A stretch of 46,821 nucleotides of DNA from Shewanella sp. (GCF_013214165.1 NZ_JABSSM010000036.1:1-46821); one strand, 5' to 3'; positions 1-9,282 are shown, counted from the first letter of the stretch. The notes: generated by a model from the sequence alone, not told the origin. Made by a program: numbers and translations.

Positions 1-412
1 CTTGCTGCGCTCTGTAGGGCGTAGCCCGTTCTGGCAGCGGCTTGCCGCGTTCTGTGAGGCGCTTTTCAGCCGTTCTCTAGTGACGAAGTCACGTCCTAGC
101 AGCTTGGCTACGGAACGTTCGCGGGCTCACTCAGAGGACGCCAACACGTTGGCTACGAGACAAGAGCAAAATCTTTTCCTAGCAGCAGCTTGCTGCGCTC
201 TGTAGGGCGTAGCCCGTTCTGGCAGCGGCTTGCCGCGTTCTGTGAGGCGCTTTTCAGCCGTTCTCTAGTGACGAAGTCACGTCCTCGCTTTCTTGGTTTT
301 CTAGCAGCGGCTTGCCGCGTTCTGTAGGGCGCAGCCCGTTCCTAGCAGCAGCTTGCTGCGTTCTCGCAGGCCGTAGGCCGATCTCGCAGTGACGAAGTCA
401 CGTCCTAGTAAT
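1..412. repeat. Hairpin-cassette array A (cut by window start)
   Basis: The stretch is a chain of 20-24 bp units, each a short stem with a 2-3 nt loop. Stems seen are GCAGC/GCTGC, GCGGC/GCCGC, GGGC/GCCC, GTGAC/GTCAC and GCCAAC/GTTGGC. Units begin with a C-T-(A/G/C)-G-(C/T)-A-G-like prefix and end with CGTTC or CGCTC. Orientation flips at a joint near 97-111 and flips back at the pivot 151-180. The 90 bases around 219-308 recur almost unchanged at 25042-25130. The open frame across the left part (2-205) is read-through of repeat sequence and not a believable gene. The array lies downstream of metJ. Confidence 0.9.
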
Positions 413-426
413 CGTGTAGAAGCAAG

Positions 427-449
427 CAGGGATCGCAATGCGATCCCTG
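427..449 (-). terminator. Hairpin downstream of metJ, possible terminator
   Basis: A 10-bp perfect stem (CAGGGATCGC with its complement) closes a 3-nt AAT loop, 34 bases past the metJ stop on the minus strand. No U-tract follows, so a Rho-independent terminator is only likely. It is not one of the array cassettes, because its stem and flanks differ. Confidence 0.5.
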
Positions 450-482
450 AAACTGACTGGTTCAAGTGTTAAGCGAGGCTGA

Positions 483-797
483 TTACTCTACATCTTCCCA
501 CTCGATACCCATCTGATCCATCAAGCGTTTCACTTCCGCTGGGATGGTATCAGGCTTATCTTTAGACAAGTCATCGTCGTTAGGCAGAGGCTGCCCCGTG
601 TATGCGTGCAAGAATGCCTCACAAAGCAATTCACTATTGGTGGCATGACGCAGGTTATTCACTTGGCGGCGCGTGCGCTCATCGGTGAGAACCTTAAGTA
701 CCTTCAAGGGAATAGAAACAGTAATTTTCTTTACTTGTTCATTCTTCTTGCCGTGTTCAGCATATGGGCTGATATAATCGCCATTCCACTCAGTCAT
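483..797 (-). CDS. metJ: MetJ, methionine regulon repressor
   Basis: MetJ is the ribbon-helix-helix repressor that uses S-adenosylmethionine as corepressor and binds tandem AGACGTCT-like met boxes. The 104-residue product keeps the family core almost unchanged: the beta-strand segment [18 protein letters not shown], then the [20 protein letters not shown] helices. The longest frame has 20 extra residues. I chose the inner ATG because it gives the family length (about 105 aa), starts with the conserved T-E-W-N/S-G motif and has AGGTGA just upstream. It is divergent from metB, and met boxes at 906-921 and 960-975 lie between them, so autoregulation and metB-metL control are expected. Confidence 0.96.
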   Translation of the reverse strand: MTEWNGDYISPYAEHGKKNEQVKKITVSIPLKVLKVLTDERTRRQVNNLRHATNSELLCEAFLHAYTGQPLPNDDDLSKDKPDTIPAEVKRLMDQMGIEWEDVE

Positions 798-905
798 TGA
801 CTCACCTGTATATTCAAAATTCGGGGCAGATTTTAACCCTTTAAATTGTGCAGTCAAATTATTGCCTCTTATTTATGACAATTGCAAATAGATTTCTGTA
901 TGTTT

Positions 906-921
906 AGACGTCTAAACGTCT
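906..921. promoter_or_regulatory. MetJ operator, two adjacent met boxes
   Basis: The sequence reads AGACGTCT followed directly by AAACGTCT: one perfect 8-bp met box and one with a single change, in the tandem arrangement that MetJ dimers bind cooperatively. It lies between metJ and metB, nearer metJ. Confidence 0.9.
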
Positions 922-959
922 ATATTTGGTTGACGCTAGGCGTTCCCTTAGGTACATTT

Positions 960-975
960 AGACGTCCAGACATCT
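960..975. promoter_or_regulatory. Second MetJ operator upstream of metB
   Basis: The sequence reads AGACGTCC followed by AGACATCT, two met boxes with one mismatch each, 38 bases after the first operator and 55 bases before the metB start. Two separate operators may serve the two divergent promoters. Confidence 0.82.
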
Positions 976-1030
976 CTTTCCCAGTTTTTGTTAGGCAGAA
1001 GGTGTTCAGTAAATAGTTTAGGAGTAGTAG

Positions 1031-2191
1031 ATGACCGAGCGTAAGTTAGCCACAATTGCAGTGCGTCAAGGGATTGAGTCCGATACTCAATATGGTGCTG
1101 TGGTGCCCCCCATCTACTTGTCGACTAATTACTCCTTCGATGGGCATAAGAACCCCAGAGACTATGACTATAGTCGTTCGGGTAATCCGACTCGTTCTAT
1201 TCTAGGTGATGCTATCGCCGCTCTGGAAAAAGGTGCCACAGGCGTGGTGACTTGTACCGGTATGGCAGCGATCACCTTGGTGACTAGCCTGCTTGGCCCT
1301 GATGACCTGCTGGTCGTCCCCCATGACTGTTATGGCGGCAGTTATCGTCTGTTTACTAACTTAGCCAAGAAGGGAGCCTTTAAACTTGCTGTGGTCGATC
1401 AGACCGACAGCGCTGCACTCGAAGCTGCCATTGCTCAGAAGCCTAAGATGGTCTGGCTGGAAACACCATCGAATCCGCTACTGCGTGTCGTCGATATCGA
1501 AGCCATTTCCAAGGCGAGTCATCTGGTCGATGCCTTAGTCGTGGTTGATAATACGTTTCTGTCGCCGATTTTGCAGCAACCCTTGCTGCTCGGCGCCGAT
1601 ATCGTCATTCATTCGACCACTAAGTACATCAATGGCCATAGCGACGTAGTCGGTGGTGCCGTCGTCGCCAAAGATGCCGAGCTCGGTGAGTTATTGCATT
1701 GGTGGTCTAATACCTTGGGCCTAACAGGATCGGCCTTCGATAGTTACTTGACCCTACGCGGTATTCGCACCTTGGCGGTTCGTATGCGTGAGCATCAGGC
1801 CAATGCCCAGCGAGTGTTAGCGGTATTAACGGCCAGCGAGGCGGTCGATAAGGTCTATTATCCGGGCCTGAGTGATCACCCGGGTCATAAGATCGCAGCG
1901 AAACAACAGCGGGGCTTCGGTGCCATGCTGAGTTTCGAGCTCAAGGGCGGAGAAACTCAGCTGGTCGCTTTTCTTGACAAACTTTCTGTGTTTTCTCTGG
2001 CAGAAAGTTTAGGTGGGGTAGAGAGTTTAGTCGCCGTTCCTGCGACAATGACCCACAGAGCTATGGAGCCAGAGGCTCGAGCAGAAGCCGGGGTAAAAGA
2101 TACCCTAATCCGTCTTTCAGTGGGTATCGAAGATGCCGATGATTTAGTTGCCGATATTGAAGCTGGACTCGCAGCAGCGGCGACTTGTTAA
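1031..2191 (+). CDS. metB: Cystathionine gamma-synthase
   Basis: MetB is a PLP enzyme that joins O-succinylhomoserine and cysteine to give cystathionine, the first step of transsulfuration toward methionine. The 386-residue length equals that of the E. coli enzyme. The Cys/Met PLP family signature is visible: YSRSGNPTR near residue 48, VVDNTFLSP near 171, and the Schiff-base lysine K198 in HSTTKYINGHSDVVGG. GGAG lies about 8 nt before the ATG. metL starts 22 bases after its stop, so the two probably form one operon under MetJ. A cystathionine beta-lyase or O-acetylhomoserine lyase is less likely, given the position beside metJ and metL. Confidence 0.95.
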   Translation: MTERKLATIAVRQGIESDTQYGAVVPPIYLSTNYSFDGHKNPRDYDYSRSGNPTRSILGDAIAALEKGATGVVTCTGMAAITLVTSLLGPDDLLVVPHDCYGGSYRLFTNLAKKGAFKLAVVDQTDSAALEAAIAQKPKMVWLETPSNPLLRVVDIEAISKASHLVDALVVVDNTFLSPILQQPLLLGADIVIHSTTKYINGHSDVVGGAVVAKDAELGELLHWWSNTLGLTGSAFDSYLTLRGIRTLAVRMREHQANAQRVLAVLTASEAVDKVYYPGLSDHPGHKIAAKQQRGFGAMLSFELKGGETQLVAFLDKLSVFSLAESLGGVESLVAVPATMTHRAMEPEARAEAGVKDTLIRLSVGIEDADDLVADIEAGLAAAATC

Positions 2192-2213
2192 TCTCGGTAG
2201 ATAGGAGTTAAAG

Positions 2214-4601
2214 ATGGCGCGTTGTCATTTGCACAAATTTGGTGGTTCTAGCTTAGCGGATGCAGATTGCTATCGCCGTGTGGCTCATATCCTTCTCACT
2301 CACGGCAACAGCGACGATCTCGTCGTGGTATCGGCCGCGGGTAAGAGCACCAATTTTCTTTATAAATTACTGCAACTCAAAGACACAGGTCAGCTATGGC
2401 AAGAAGAGCTGCAGGTGTTGATCAGCTTTCAACAGAATTTAATTGAGCAGCTGCTTTCTAATGAGCAGGCCAGAAGCCTGAGAGAGCGCTTGTCTATCGA
2501 CAAGTATCAGCTCATTAGCCTGTTTTCTCTAGAGGCGTTAAACGAATATAAAAGAAGCGAAGTGGTGAGCTTCGGTGAGCGTTGGTCCGCGCGTCTCTTG
2601 GCAGCCTTACTCAGAGAGTCCGGCGTCGCGGCATCGGATATCGACTCCAGAAGTTTGCTGTTAGCCGATGAAGGAGGCGTGCCGCAGATCAGGCTCGATG
2701 AGTCCCGAGTACGTGTTCAGCAAGCCCTAGATGACCATGCCAACCAAAGATTAATTATCACCGGGTTTATCTGCGCCAACAGACGTGGAGAAACCTTGTT
2801 ACTCGGGCGTAACGGCTCAGATTATAGTGCCACCCTGATTGCCAGCTTAGCCGATATCGAGCGCGTCACCATCTGGACAGATGTGGAAGGTGTGTTTAAT
2901 GCCGATCCAAACATGATTAACGATGCCAAGCTACTCAAGAGCCTGTCGTTAGATGAAGCTAACCGTTTAGCGCATCTGGGTTCACCTGTGCTGCATAACC
3001 GTTCCTTACAACCCCTATTCGATACTCAAGTGAGCCTGGCTGTTCGTTCTAGCTATGCCTCGCATACCGATTTCACCCTGATCGCACCCAAGAGCTCTCA
3101 AGCCAGTGCTCCTGTGGTGACTAACTTGTCCAGTGTCTCCCTGTTTAGTTTCAGGATAACTAGTGACATCGCTCATCTGGCCGAGTCATTGGAAGGTGCG
3201 GGCCTGGTTCCTTTAGCCCATTGGCAGTTGGCTCATAATCGAGTCGAGTTGGCCTTTACTCTCGAGAATCAGCAACAAGTTCAATCCATACTGGAGACAG
3301 ATGGGCTGGGGATCTCTGAGTTACATTTGCGAGAAGACTTGGGGCTAGTCGCCTTGGTCAGCGCCGATGCCGGCCTTTATCACCGTGGCTTCGCTCGCCT
3401 GTTGAACCGGGATGCCAGGCCACTGTTTAAAGATGGCTTGAGTCTGGTGACCCTAGTGCCGACGTCACAAGTGAACCTGCTGACTCAAAAAGTGCATCGT
3501 CGCTGCGCCGGCCCCCGTAAACGCATCGGTGTGCTGCTGCTTGGGGTGGGAAATATAGGTGAAGCTTGGGTGGATCTATTCAGTCGTGCTCGAGTCGCAC
3601 TCAATAAAGAGCTAGAAGCTAGCGTGGAGCTGGTGGGATTACTCAGCTCTAAGAAGGCCTTGTTAAAAGAGGAGGGGATAGCGCTCGATTCCTGGAAACA
3701 GGATTTTGAGCAGCAAGCCACCCCCTGGCTCTATGACCATATGTTTGAGCAGCTGCAAGCGCTGAAATGCGACGAGCTCATCGCCTTGGATATCAGCGCC
3801 AGCTTAGAGTTAACCTTGCAATACCCTGAGTTCTTCTCACGAGGTATTCATGTGGTTAGCGCTAACAAGCTGGCGGGTTCTGGCCCCTTGGCTTTCTATC
3901 GAGAGCTAAAGCTACAGCTGGGTAATCGCAGGCTATTCTGGCGCTACAACGCCAGTTGTGGTGCGGGGTTACCCGTACAGCATGCATTGAACGACCTGCA
4001 TAACAGTGGTGACACTATCGAAGCCGTTGGTGGCATATTCTCTGGCACCTTGTGCTGGTTATTCGAGAAATATGACGCTAAGAAGCCATTTTCAGCGCTG
4101 GTGTTGGAGGCGAAAGGCTTAGGCATTACCGAGCCAGATCCCCGCGATGATCTGTCCGGTCGCGACATGCAGCGAAAATTGTTGATCTTGGCCCGTGAGA
4201 TTGGCCACGAGATTGAACTGGAAGATATTGAGCTCAATTCATTAGTGCCAGCAGACTTAGCCGATATTCCATTGGAACAGTTTTTAGCCCGTATCGATGA
4301 GCTAGATCATGAGATGCTACAGCAGTTCCAGGCAGCGGCTGAGCAGAATAAGGTCTTGAGATATGTTGCCGGACTCGATGTTGTTGATGGCCAGCTTAAG
4401 GCGGCTGTTGGCATGGAGTGGGTCGATACTCAGCATGCCTATGCCAATCTGACCCCAGGCGATAATGTGTTTGTTATCCGCAGCGCCTTCTATCAAGATA
4501 ACCCTCTGATCATCAGAGGACCTGGTGCCGGCCGTGAAGTGACTGCAGCAGCTGTGCAATCAGATCTGGCGCAAATTTGCCGGGATCTGGTGCAAGAATA
4601 A
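2214..4601 (+). CDS. metL: Bifunctional aspartokinase / homoserine dehydrogenase II
   Basis: The N-terminal half is an aspartate kinase: KFGGSSLA at residues 8-15 is the nucleotide-binding signature and GRNGSDYSA near 200 is the second kinase motif. The middle is the regulatory, ACT-like region. The C-terminal part is homoserine dehydrogenase, with the NADP-binding GVGNIGEAW near 442 and SANKLAGSGP near 548. It supplies phosphoaspartate and then homoserine to methionine synthesis. At 795 residues it is close to E. coli MetL (about 810). The neighbouring metB and the MetJ operators argue for MetL over ThrA. Hairpin array B starts only about 4 bases after its stop codon. Confidence 0.95.
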   Translation: MARCHLHKFGGSSLADADCYRRVAHILLTHGNSDDLVVVSAAGKSTNFLYKLLQLKDTGQLWQEELQVLISFQQNLIEQLLSNEQARSLRERLSIDKYQLISLFSLEALNEYKRSEVVSFGERWSARLLAALLRESGVAASDIDSRSLLLADEGGVPQIRLDESRVRVQQALDDHANQRLIITGFICANRRGETLLLGRNGSDYSATLIASLADIERVTIWTDVEGVFNADPNMINDAKLLKSLSLDEANRLAHLGSPVLHNRSLQPLFDTQVSLAVRSSYASHTDFTLIAPKSSQASAPVVTNLSSVSLFSFRITSDIAHLAESLEGAGLVPLAHWQLAHNRVELAFTLENQQQVQSILETDGLGISELHLREDLGLVALVSADAGLYHRGFARLLNRDARPLFKDGLSLVTLVPTSQVNLLTQKVHRRCAGPRKRIGVLLLGVGNIGEAWVDLFSRARVALNKELEASVELVGLLSSKKALLKEEGIALDSWKQDFEQQATPWLYDHMFEQLQALKCDELIALDISASLELTLQYPEFFSRGIHVVSANKLAGSGPLAFYRELKLQLGNRRLFWRYNASCGAGLPVQHALNDLHNSGDTIEAVGGIFSGTLCWLFEKYDAKKPFSALVLEAKGLGITEPDPRDDLSGRDMQRKLLILAREIGHEIELEDIELNSLVPADLADIPLEQFLARIDELDHEMLQQFQAAAEQNKVLRYVAGLDVVDGQLKAAVGMEWVDTQHAYANLTPGDNVFVIRSAFYQDNPLIIRGPGAGREVTAAAVQSDLAQICRDLVQE

Positions 4602-5172
4602 TAGTTCCGAGAGCGCTGCGCTCCGAGAGCGTTCGCGGGCTCACTCAGAGGACGCCAACAAGTTGGCTACGGAACGTTCGCGGGCTCACTCAGAGAACGC
4701 CAACGAGTTGGCTACGGAACGTTCGCGGGCTCACTCAGAGAACGCCAACGAGTTGGCTACGGAACGTTCGCGGGCTCACTCAGAGAACGCCAACGAGTTG
4801 GCTGCTAGGGCGCTTCGCTGCTAGAGCGTTCGCAAGCTCACTGCTAGAACGCCAACGAGTTGGCTACGGAACGTTCGCGGGCTCACTCAGAGAACGCCAA
4901 CACGTTGGCTGCTAGGGCGCTGCGCTTCGAGAGCGTTCGCAAGCTCACTGCTAGAACGCCAACGAGTTGGCTACGAGACAAGATCAAAATCTTTTCCTAG
5001 CAGCAGCTTGCTGCGTTCTAGCAGGGCGCAGCCCGCTCTCGCAGTGACGAAGTCACGTTCTAGCAGCTTGGCTACGAGAGCGTTCGCTGGCTCACTGCTA
5101 GAGCGCTGCGCTACGAGAGCGTTCGCAAGCTCACTGCTAGAACGCCAACAAGTTGGCTACGGAACGTTCGCA

Positions 5173-5252
5173 GGGTGAATATGGTGAAGCCATTAGCTCA
5201 TGAACGAGAGTCATGGATGGCGAACTGGCCTTGTAAAAGGATTTACACTCAC
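5173..5252. repeat. 80-bp element, copy 1, inside a cassette
   Basis: The element runs from GGGTGAATATGG to TTTACACTCAC and interrupts a GTTCGC...CTCAC cassette between its two arms. It can fold on itself: GCCAT and CATGA pair with TCATG and ATGGC further on. No transposase is encoded. Confidence 0.85.
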
Positions 5253-5414
5253 TGCTAGGACGCCAACAAGTTGGCTGCTAGGGCGCTTCGCTGCTAGAGC
5301 GTTCGCAAGCTCACTGCTAGAACGCCAACAAGTTGGCTACGGAACGTTCGCGGGCTCACTCAGAGAACGCCAACAAGTTGGCTGCTAGAGCGCTTCGCTG
5401 CTAGAGCGTTCGCA

Positions 5415-5494
5415 GGGTGAATATGGTGAAGCCATTAGCTCATGAACGAGAGTCATGGATGGCGAACTGGCCTTGTAAAAGGATTTACACTCAC
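5415..5494. repeat. 80-bp element, copy 2
   Basis: By eye this is identical to copy 1, again between the arms of a GTTCGC...CTCAC cassette. It is followed by the same CTGCTAGGACGCC junction, so part of the flanking array appears to have been duplicated with it. Confidence 0.85.
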
Positions 5495-6021
5495 TGCTAG
5501 GACGCCAACAAGTTGGCTACGAGACAAGATCTAAAGATTTTTATAGCAGCGGCTTGCCGCGTTCTAGCAGGCCGTAGGCCGCTCTCGCAGTGACGAAGTC
5601 ACGTCCTAGCAGCGGCTTGCTGCGTTCTGTAGGGCGCAGCCCGTTCTAGCAGCAGCTTGCTGCGTTCTGTAGGGCGCAGCCCGTTCCTAGCAGCAGCTTG
5701 CTGCGTTCTGTAGGGCGTAGCCCGTTCCTAGCAGCGGCTTTGCCGCGTTCTGTAGGGCGTAGCCCGTTCTAGCAGCAGCTTGCTGCGTTCTGTAGGGCGT
5801 AGCCCGTTCTAGCAGCAGCTTGCTGCGTTCTGTAGGGCGCAGCCCGTTCCTAGCAGCAGCTTGCTGCGCTCTCGCAGTGACGAAGTCACGTCCTGGCAGC
5901 GGCTTGCCGCGTTCTGTAGGGCGTAGCCCGTTCCTAGCAGCGGCTTGCCGCGTTCTCGTTCTATCTTATTTGAATTTAGTACTTCATTTGCTATTGACTT
6001 AATACTCAGCTCCACTACTAT

Positions 6022-6053
6022 GGATATCTAGACGTCCAAACGTCTAGATGGTT
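6022..6053. promoter_or_regulatory. MetJ operator of metF
   Basis: AGACGTCC (6030-6037) and AAACGTCT (6038-6045) form two good adjacent met boxes. Weaker 8-bp flanks (GGATATCT and AGATGGTT) could make four boxes. The site is about 40-60 bases before the metF start, so metF has its own regulated promoter downstream of array B. Confidence 0.88.
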
Positions 6054-6070
6054 TTGTGTTTTTCAGTTAA

Positions 6071-6982
<912 letters not shown>

Positions 6983-7034
6983 GTGTTATCTTGTGTGTTA
7001 ATGCTGTAAGTAAGTATGAGATATACGAGGGATT

Positions 7035-7457
7035 ATGCCGGTTACAAATCAATTTAGGGCGAGTTGTCACTGTGGCGACGTCGAACTTAAATTAACCTTA
7101 CCCCAAGGTTTAGTCGATCCTCGCAGATGTGATTGCTCCATGTGTAGGCGACGCGGGGCGATTGTTGCTTCTGTGGCGTTAGCCGATCTTGAGGTCGTGA
7201 AGGGGCAGGAAGTCTTGAGTCTCTATCAATTCAATACCCATAGTGCGAAACATTATTTTTGCTCAACATGTGGAATTTACACCCATCACCAGAGACGTTC
7301 TAATCCCCACCTGTATGCGTTTAACCTGGCTTGCTTAGAGGGGGATGACCCTTTTCAACTTCATAAACTATTGCGAGAAGGCGTAACACTATATGATGGC
7401 GTTAATCATCCTGCCGATCGGCTCACTAGTTTATCTAAAGTAGATATTGATGAATAA
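7035..7457 (+). CDS. GFA-family zinc protein (DUF636-like)
   Basis: This 140-residue protein has the zinc-binding cysteines of the GFA (glutathione-dependent formaldehyde-activating, Mss4-like) fold: CHC at 11-13, CDCSMC at 32-37 and CSTC at 76-79. The family is named after Gfa, but most members have no shown activity, so I do not assign formaldehyde detoxification. GAGGG stands about 5 nt before the start. It overlaps the next gene by 8 bases and the two are probably translationally coupled. Confidence 0.85.
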   Translation: MPVTNQFRASCHCGDVELKLTLPQGLVDPRRCDCSMCRRRGAIVASVALADLEVVKGQEVLSLYQFNTHSAKHYFCSTCGIYTHHQRRSNPHLYAFNLACLEGDDPFQLHKLLREGVTLYDGVNHPADRLTSLSKVDIDE

Positions 7458-7677
7458 GCATGACGTAACTCAAGACCTTTGCCCGCTCTGTCAACAAAGC
7501 AACACTTGTGCAGTAGAGTCTGGGGAGCCGATAGATGCTTGCTGGTGTACTCGAGTCACTTTCCCGCCAAAAAATGCCATGCTAGGCGCTATGCCTGCTT
7601 CTAGCTCCTGTATCTGTGAAGCCTGCATAGATAAATTAAATCAACAAGTCGAACTAGGTATCAAACGTCTGGATTAG
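7450..7677 (+). CDS. Cysteine-rich CWC family protein
   Basis: This 75-residue protein has cysteines spaced as CPLC, C, CWC and CICEAC, with the central A-C-W-C motif that names the CWC family. A zinc or other metal site is likely; function is unknown. The ATG overlaps the stop of the GFA gene in ATGAATAA. A TTG one codon upstream is the only alternative start. Confidence 0.8.
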   Translation: MNKHDVTQDLCPLCQQSNTCAVESGEPIDACWCTRVTFPPKNAMLGAMPASSSCICEACIDKLNQQVELGIKRLD

Positions 7678-8123
7678 CTGTGCTTATCTCTGAGGAAATC
7701 TAATTAAGCCTAAATTGTAGCGTCTCTAAGCCCCAGTCAGACAGCAGGACATCTCTGATACGAGCGCTATCGCTTTGTTATCCAATGCATAGGCATTAGA
7801 TAACCATTTGTCTGCTTTTTCGATATCTTGAGTGACTAGAGTGCCATTTAGGTAAACTAATCTGGCTTACGCGTGTTTTGGTGAATCGATGCAACGACCC
7901 AAGAGAGTGCCAAGTTAACGCTAACGCAAATTTCAGCTTTAGCAGTACGGCACCCATTGTCAGTTTAGGTCTGTGGCCTGACATGTTGAGCAGCGATAAT
8001 CTAGATACCTTGTCGCTGTCAGGTATTGGCGTGAACAATGTTTTTGTGCTGTTACTGTAGGTATTCCCCCATCCTATCAAACCGTTGAATCTCCATAATC
8101 GTTTAAAATGACAAGCCAAATTA
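7678..8123. other. Gene-free stretch with decayed coding sequence
   Basis: No convincing gene is visible in these 446 bases. Short coding-like pieces lie on both strands (see the remnant at 7726-7866), and none has a start, ribosome binding site and usual length together. I see no repeat cassette or clear terminator. Confidence 0.55.
7726..7866 (-). pseudogene. Possible Sel1/TPR-like remnant
   Basis: A 47-codon stop-free stretch on the minus strand includes VTQDIEKADKWLSNAYALDN, which resembles one helix pair of a Sel1-like or TPR repeat. It has an in-frame TAA immediately upstream and no start, so it would be a fragment. The assignment rests on pattern resemblance alone. Confidence 0.25.
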
Positions 8124-8528
8124 TTAAGTCAACTCGAGTTGTTTCTCTGTCGATAACTGTTCTTCTAACCAGTTGACGGCGGTTTTATTGCCATCATTGA
8201 TGCCGGAAAATAGGCGTATATTCAACTCATCGACCTTGCGTCTCTGACTGAATTCTGGCGGGAGGTGTGCTTCATTATCATCGTAGAAAACGACGGCGGT
8301 TGCCCTTAAGTTTTCTTGTGATGCCATGCAAAGTTGAGCTTCGAATGAATAGCTGTAGCTGTGTCGTTTATTGACCAATAAGGCATAGTCATGGTTAAAA
8401 ATTTGACTCATGTATTCATCAAATTCGCCTAACATCTCTAGCGTGACCTCGACTCCAGGCTCAATAGTCACTTGAGCAATATTGTTAGTCAGTAGTTCGA
8501 CCGAACAACCAAAATTAAATTTATGCAT
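8124..8528 (-). CDS. Small conserved-looking protein, paralogue of the next gene
   Basis: I do not recognise this 134-residue protein. It has no signal peptide or membrane segment and looks cytoplasmic, with alternating strands and helices. It aligns along its length with the product of 8770-9150; the shared block is ALLVNK(R/K)xSYSY(S/T)(F/Y)EAQLC(M/L)AS, and both have FGC near the start and PP(E/Q)F later. The size and strand-helix pattern recall STAS/SpoIIAA-like folds, but that is a guess. GGAAG precedes the ATG. It lies 241 bases downstream of its paralogue on the same strand. Confidence 0.75.
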   Translation of the reverse strand: MHKFNFGCSVELLTNNIAQVTIEPGVEVTLEMLGEFDEYMSQIFNHDYALLVNKRHSYSYSFEAQLCMASQENLRATAVVFYDDNEAHLPPEFSQRRKVDELNIRLFSGINDGNKTAVNWLEEQLSTEKQLELT

Positions 8529-8769
8529 GTTTTCTTCCTTGTATTATTATTTTAATAACGCCATTGAAGCTTAGTATAAAATAGTTACGCCTGTAAAATG
8601 TGAGCGGTTACATTTATGTTAAGCAAGCACTCTGGTCTTTGATCTATCGCGAAATAAAATTTAGGTGACTTGAGTGCTTATCTATAATTCAATGTATTAG
8701 AGCCATCGGAGAGGGAATAAGTTCGTAGGTTAATGATAATTAATCTATTCGAGCTCAATTAGAAACAGC

Positions 8770-9150
8770 CTAATTTAAGCTCGATGTCAGCCAGTCTAAT
8801 GCTTTCTTCGTGCCTAGTTGTGTGGCTGGAAAGCTTTTTATCTTAATGTTATCCATCTTACGTTTCTTATCGAATTGTGGCGGGATCTGCTCTTGGTGTA
8901 AATTATGATATAAGACGGCTATAGCCTTCTGTTTCTCTAGCGATGCCAGGCATAATTGCGCCTCGTAAGTGTAGCTATATGAGTTTTTTTTGTTGACCAG
9001 GAGTGCAAAGGAGCCTGAATAGTATGTATTCAGATAAGTATCTAGTTCCTCAACCATCTCTATGGTGAGCTCAATGTCAGGATCTACAATCACTTCGGCA
9101 ATACTTTTCTGTAGATGGTTTATCGTGCAGCCAAAACTGAGTCTAGGCAT
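8770..9150 (-). CDS. Small conserved-looking protein, upstream paralogue
   Basis: This 126-residue protein is about 40 percent identical by eye to the product of 8124-8528, which suggests local tandem duplication followed by divergence. The ATG at 9150 is preferred to a GTG three codons earlier because AGGGTG lies about 6 nt before it. Function is unknown. The conserved serine/tyrosine-rich S-Y-S/T-Y-x-x-E-A-Q block is the best region for a family search. Confidence 0.75.
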   Translation of the reverse strand: MPRLSFGCTINHLQKSIAEVIVDPDIELTIEMVEELDTYLNTYYSGSFALLVNKKNSYSYTYEAQLCLASLEKQKAIAVLYHNLHQEQIPPQFDKKRKMDNIKIKSFPATQLGTKKALDWLTSSLN

Positions 9151-9282
9151 CTGCGTCACCCTTTATTTTTATATTGGTCATGTTCAATATAGTGTATTAA
9201 TGTCATTGGGTAAATTGACGTGATCGGCGGTAATGCTTGCTAGTATGTATCTTGCGTCGTCGACCAAGGCTTAGGGACTTAA

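Larger units (their letters stand above)
4606..5958. repeat. Hairpin-cassette array B, between metL and metF
   Basis: The first third is dominated by GCCAAC/GTTGGC cassettes alternating with GTTCGC...GCTCAC cassettes, giving a 45-bp tandem period around 4670-4800. The last 400 bases are cassettes with GCAGC, GCGGC, GGGC, GGCC and GTGAC stems in the opposite orientation. About twelve GCCAAC/GTTGGC hairpins can be counted, with loops GA, AC or AA and an unchanged stem. Orientation pivots occur at 4969-4998 and in variant form at 5515-5545; a reverse joint lies at 5059-5076. Two 80-bp elements sit at 5173-5252 and 5415-5494. Apparent frames here are open because the unit length is a multiple of three. 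The array separates metF from metL. Confidence 0.92.

Noticed and set aside
4577..4915. Open reading frame of 112 codons starting within metL and covering array B
   Set aside because: The frame stays open only because the 45-bp period is a multiple of three. It has no ribosome binding site and its amino-acid sequence is pure repeat. Similar frames at 2-205, 5200-5388, 18666-18962, 24349-24570, 24676-24861 and 24971-25183 are rejected for the same reason.
5160..5520. Possible integron attC sites or gene cassettes
   Set aside because: No attC core-site pattern, no integrase and no cassette genes between the hairpins.
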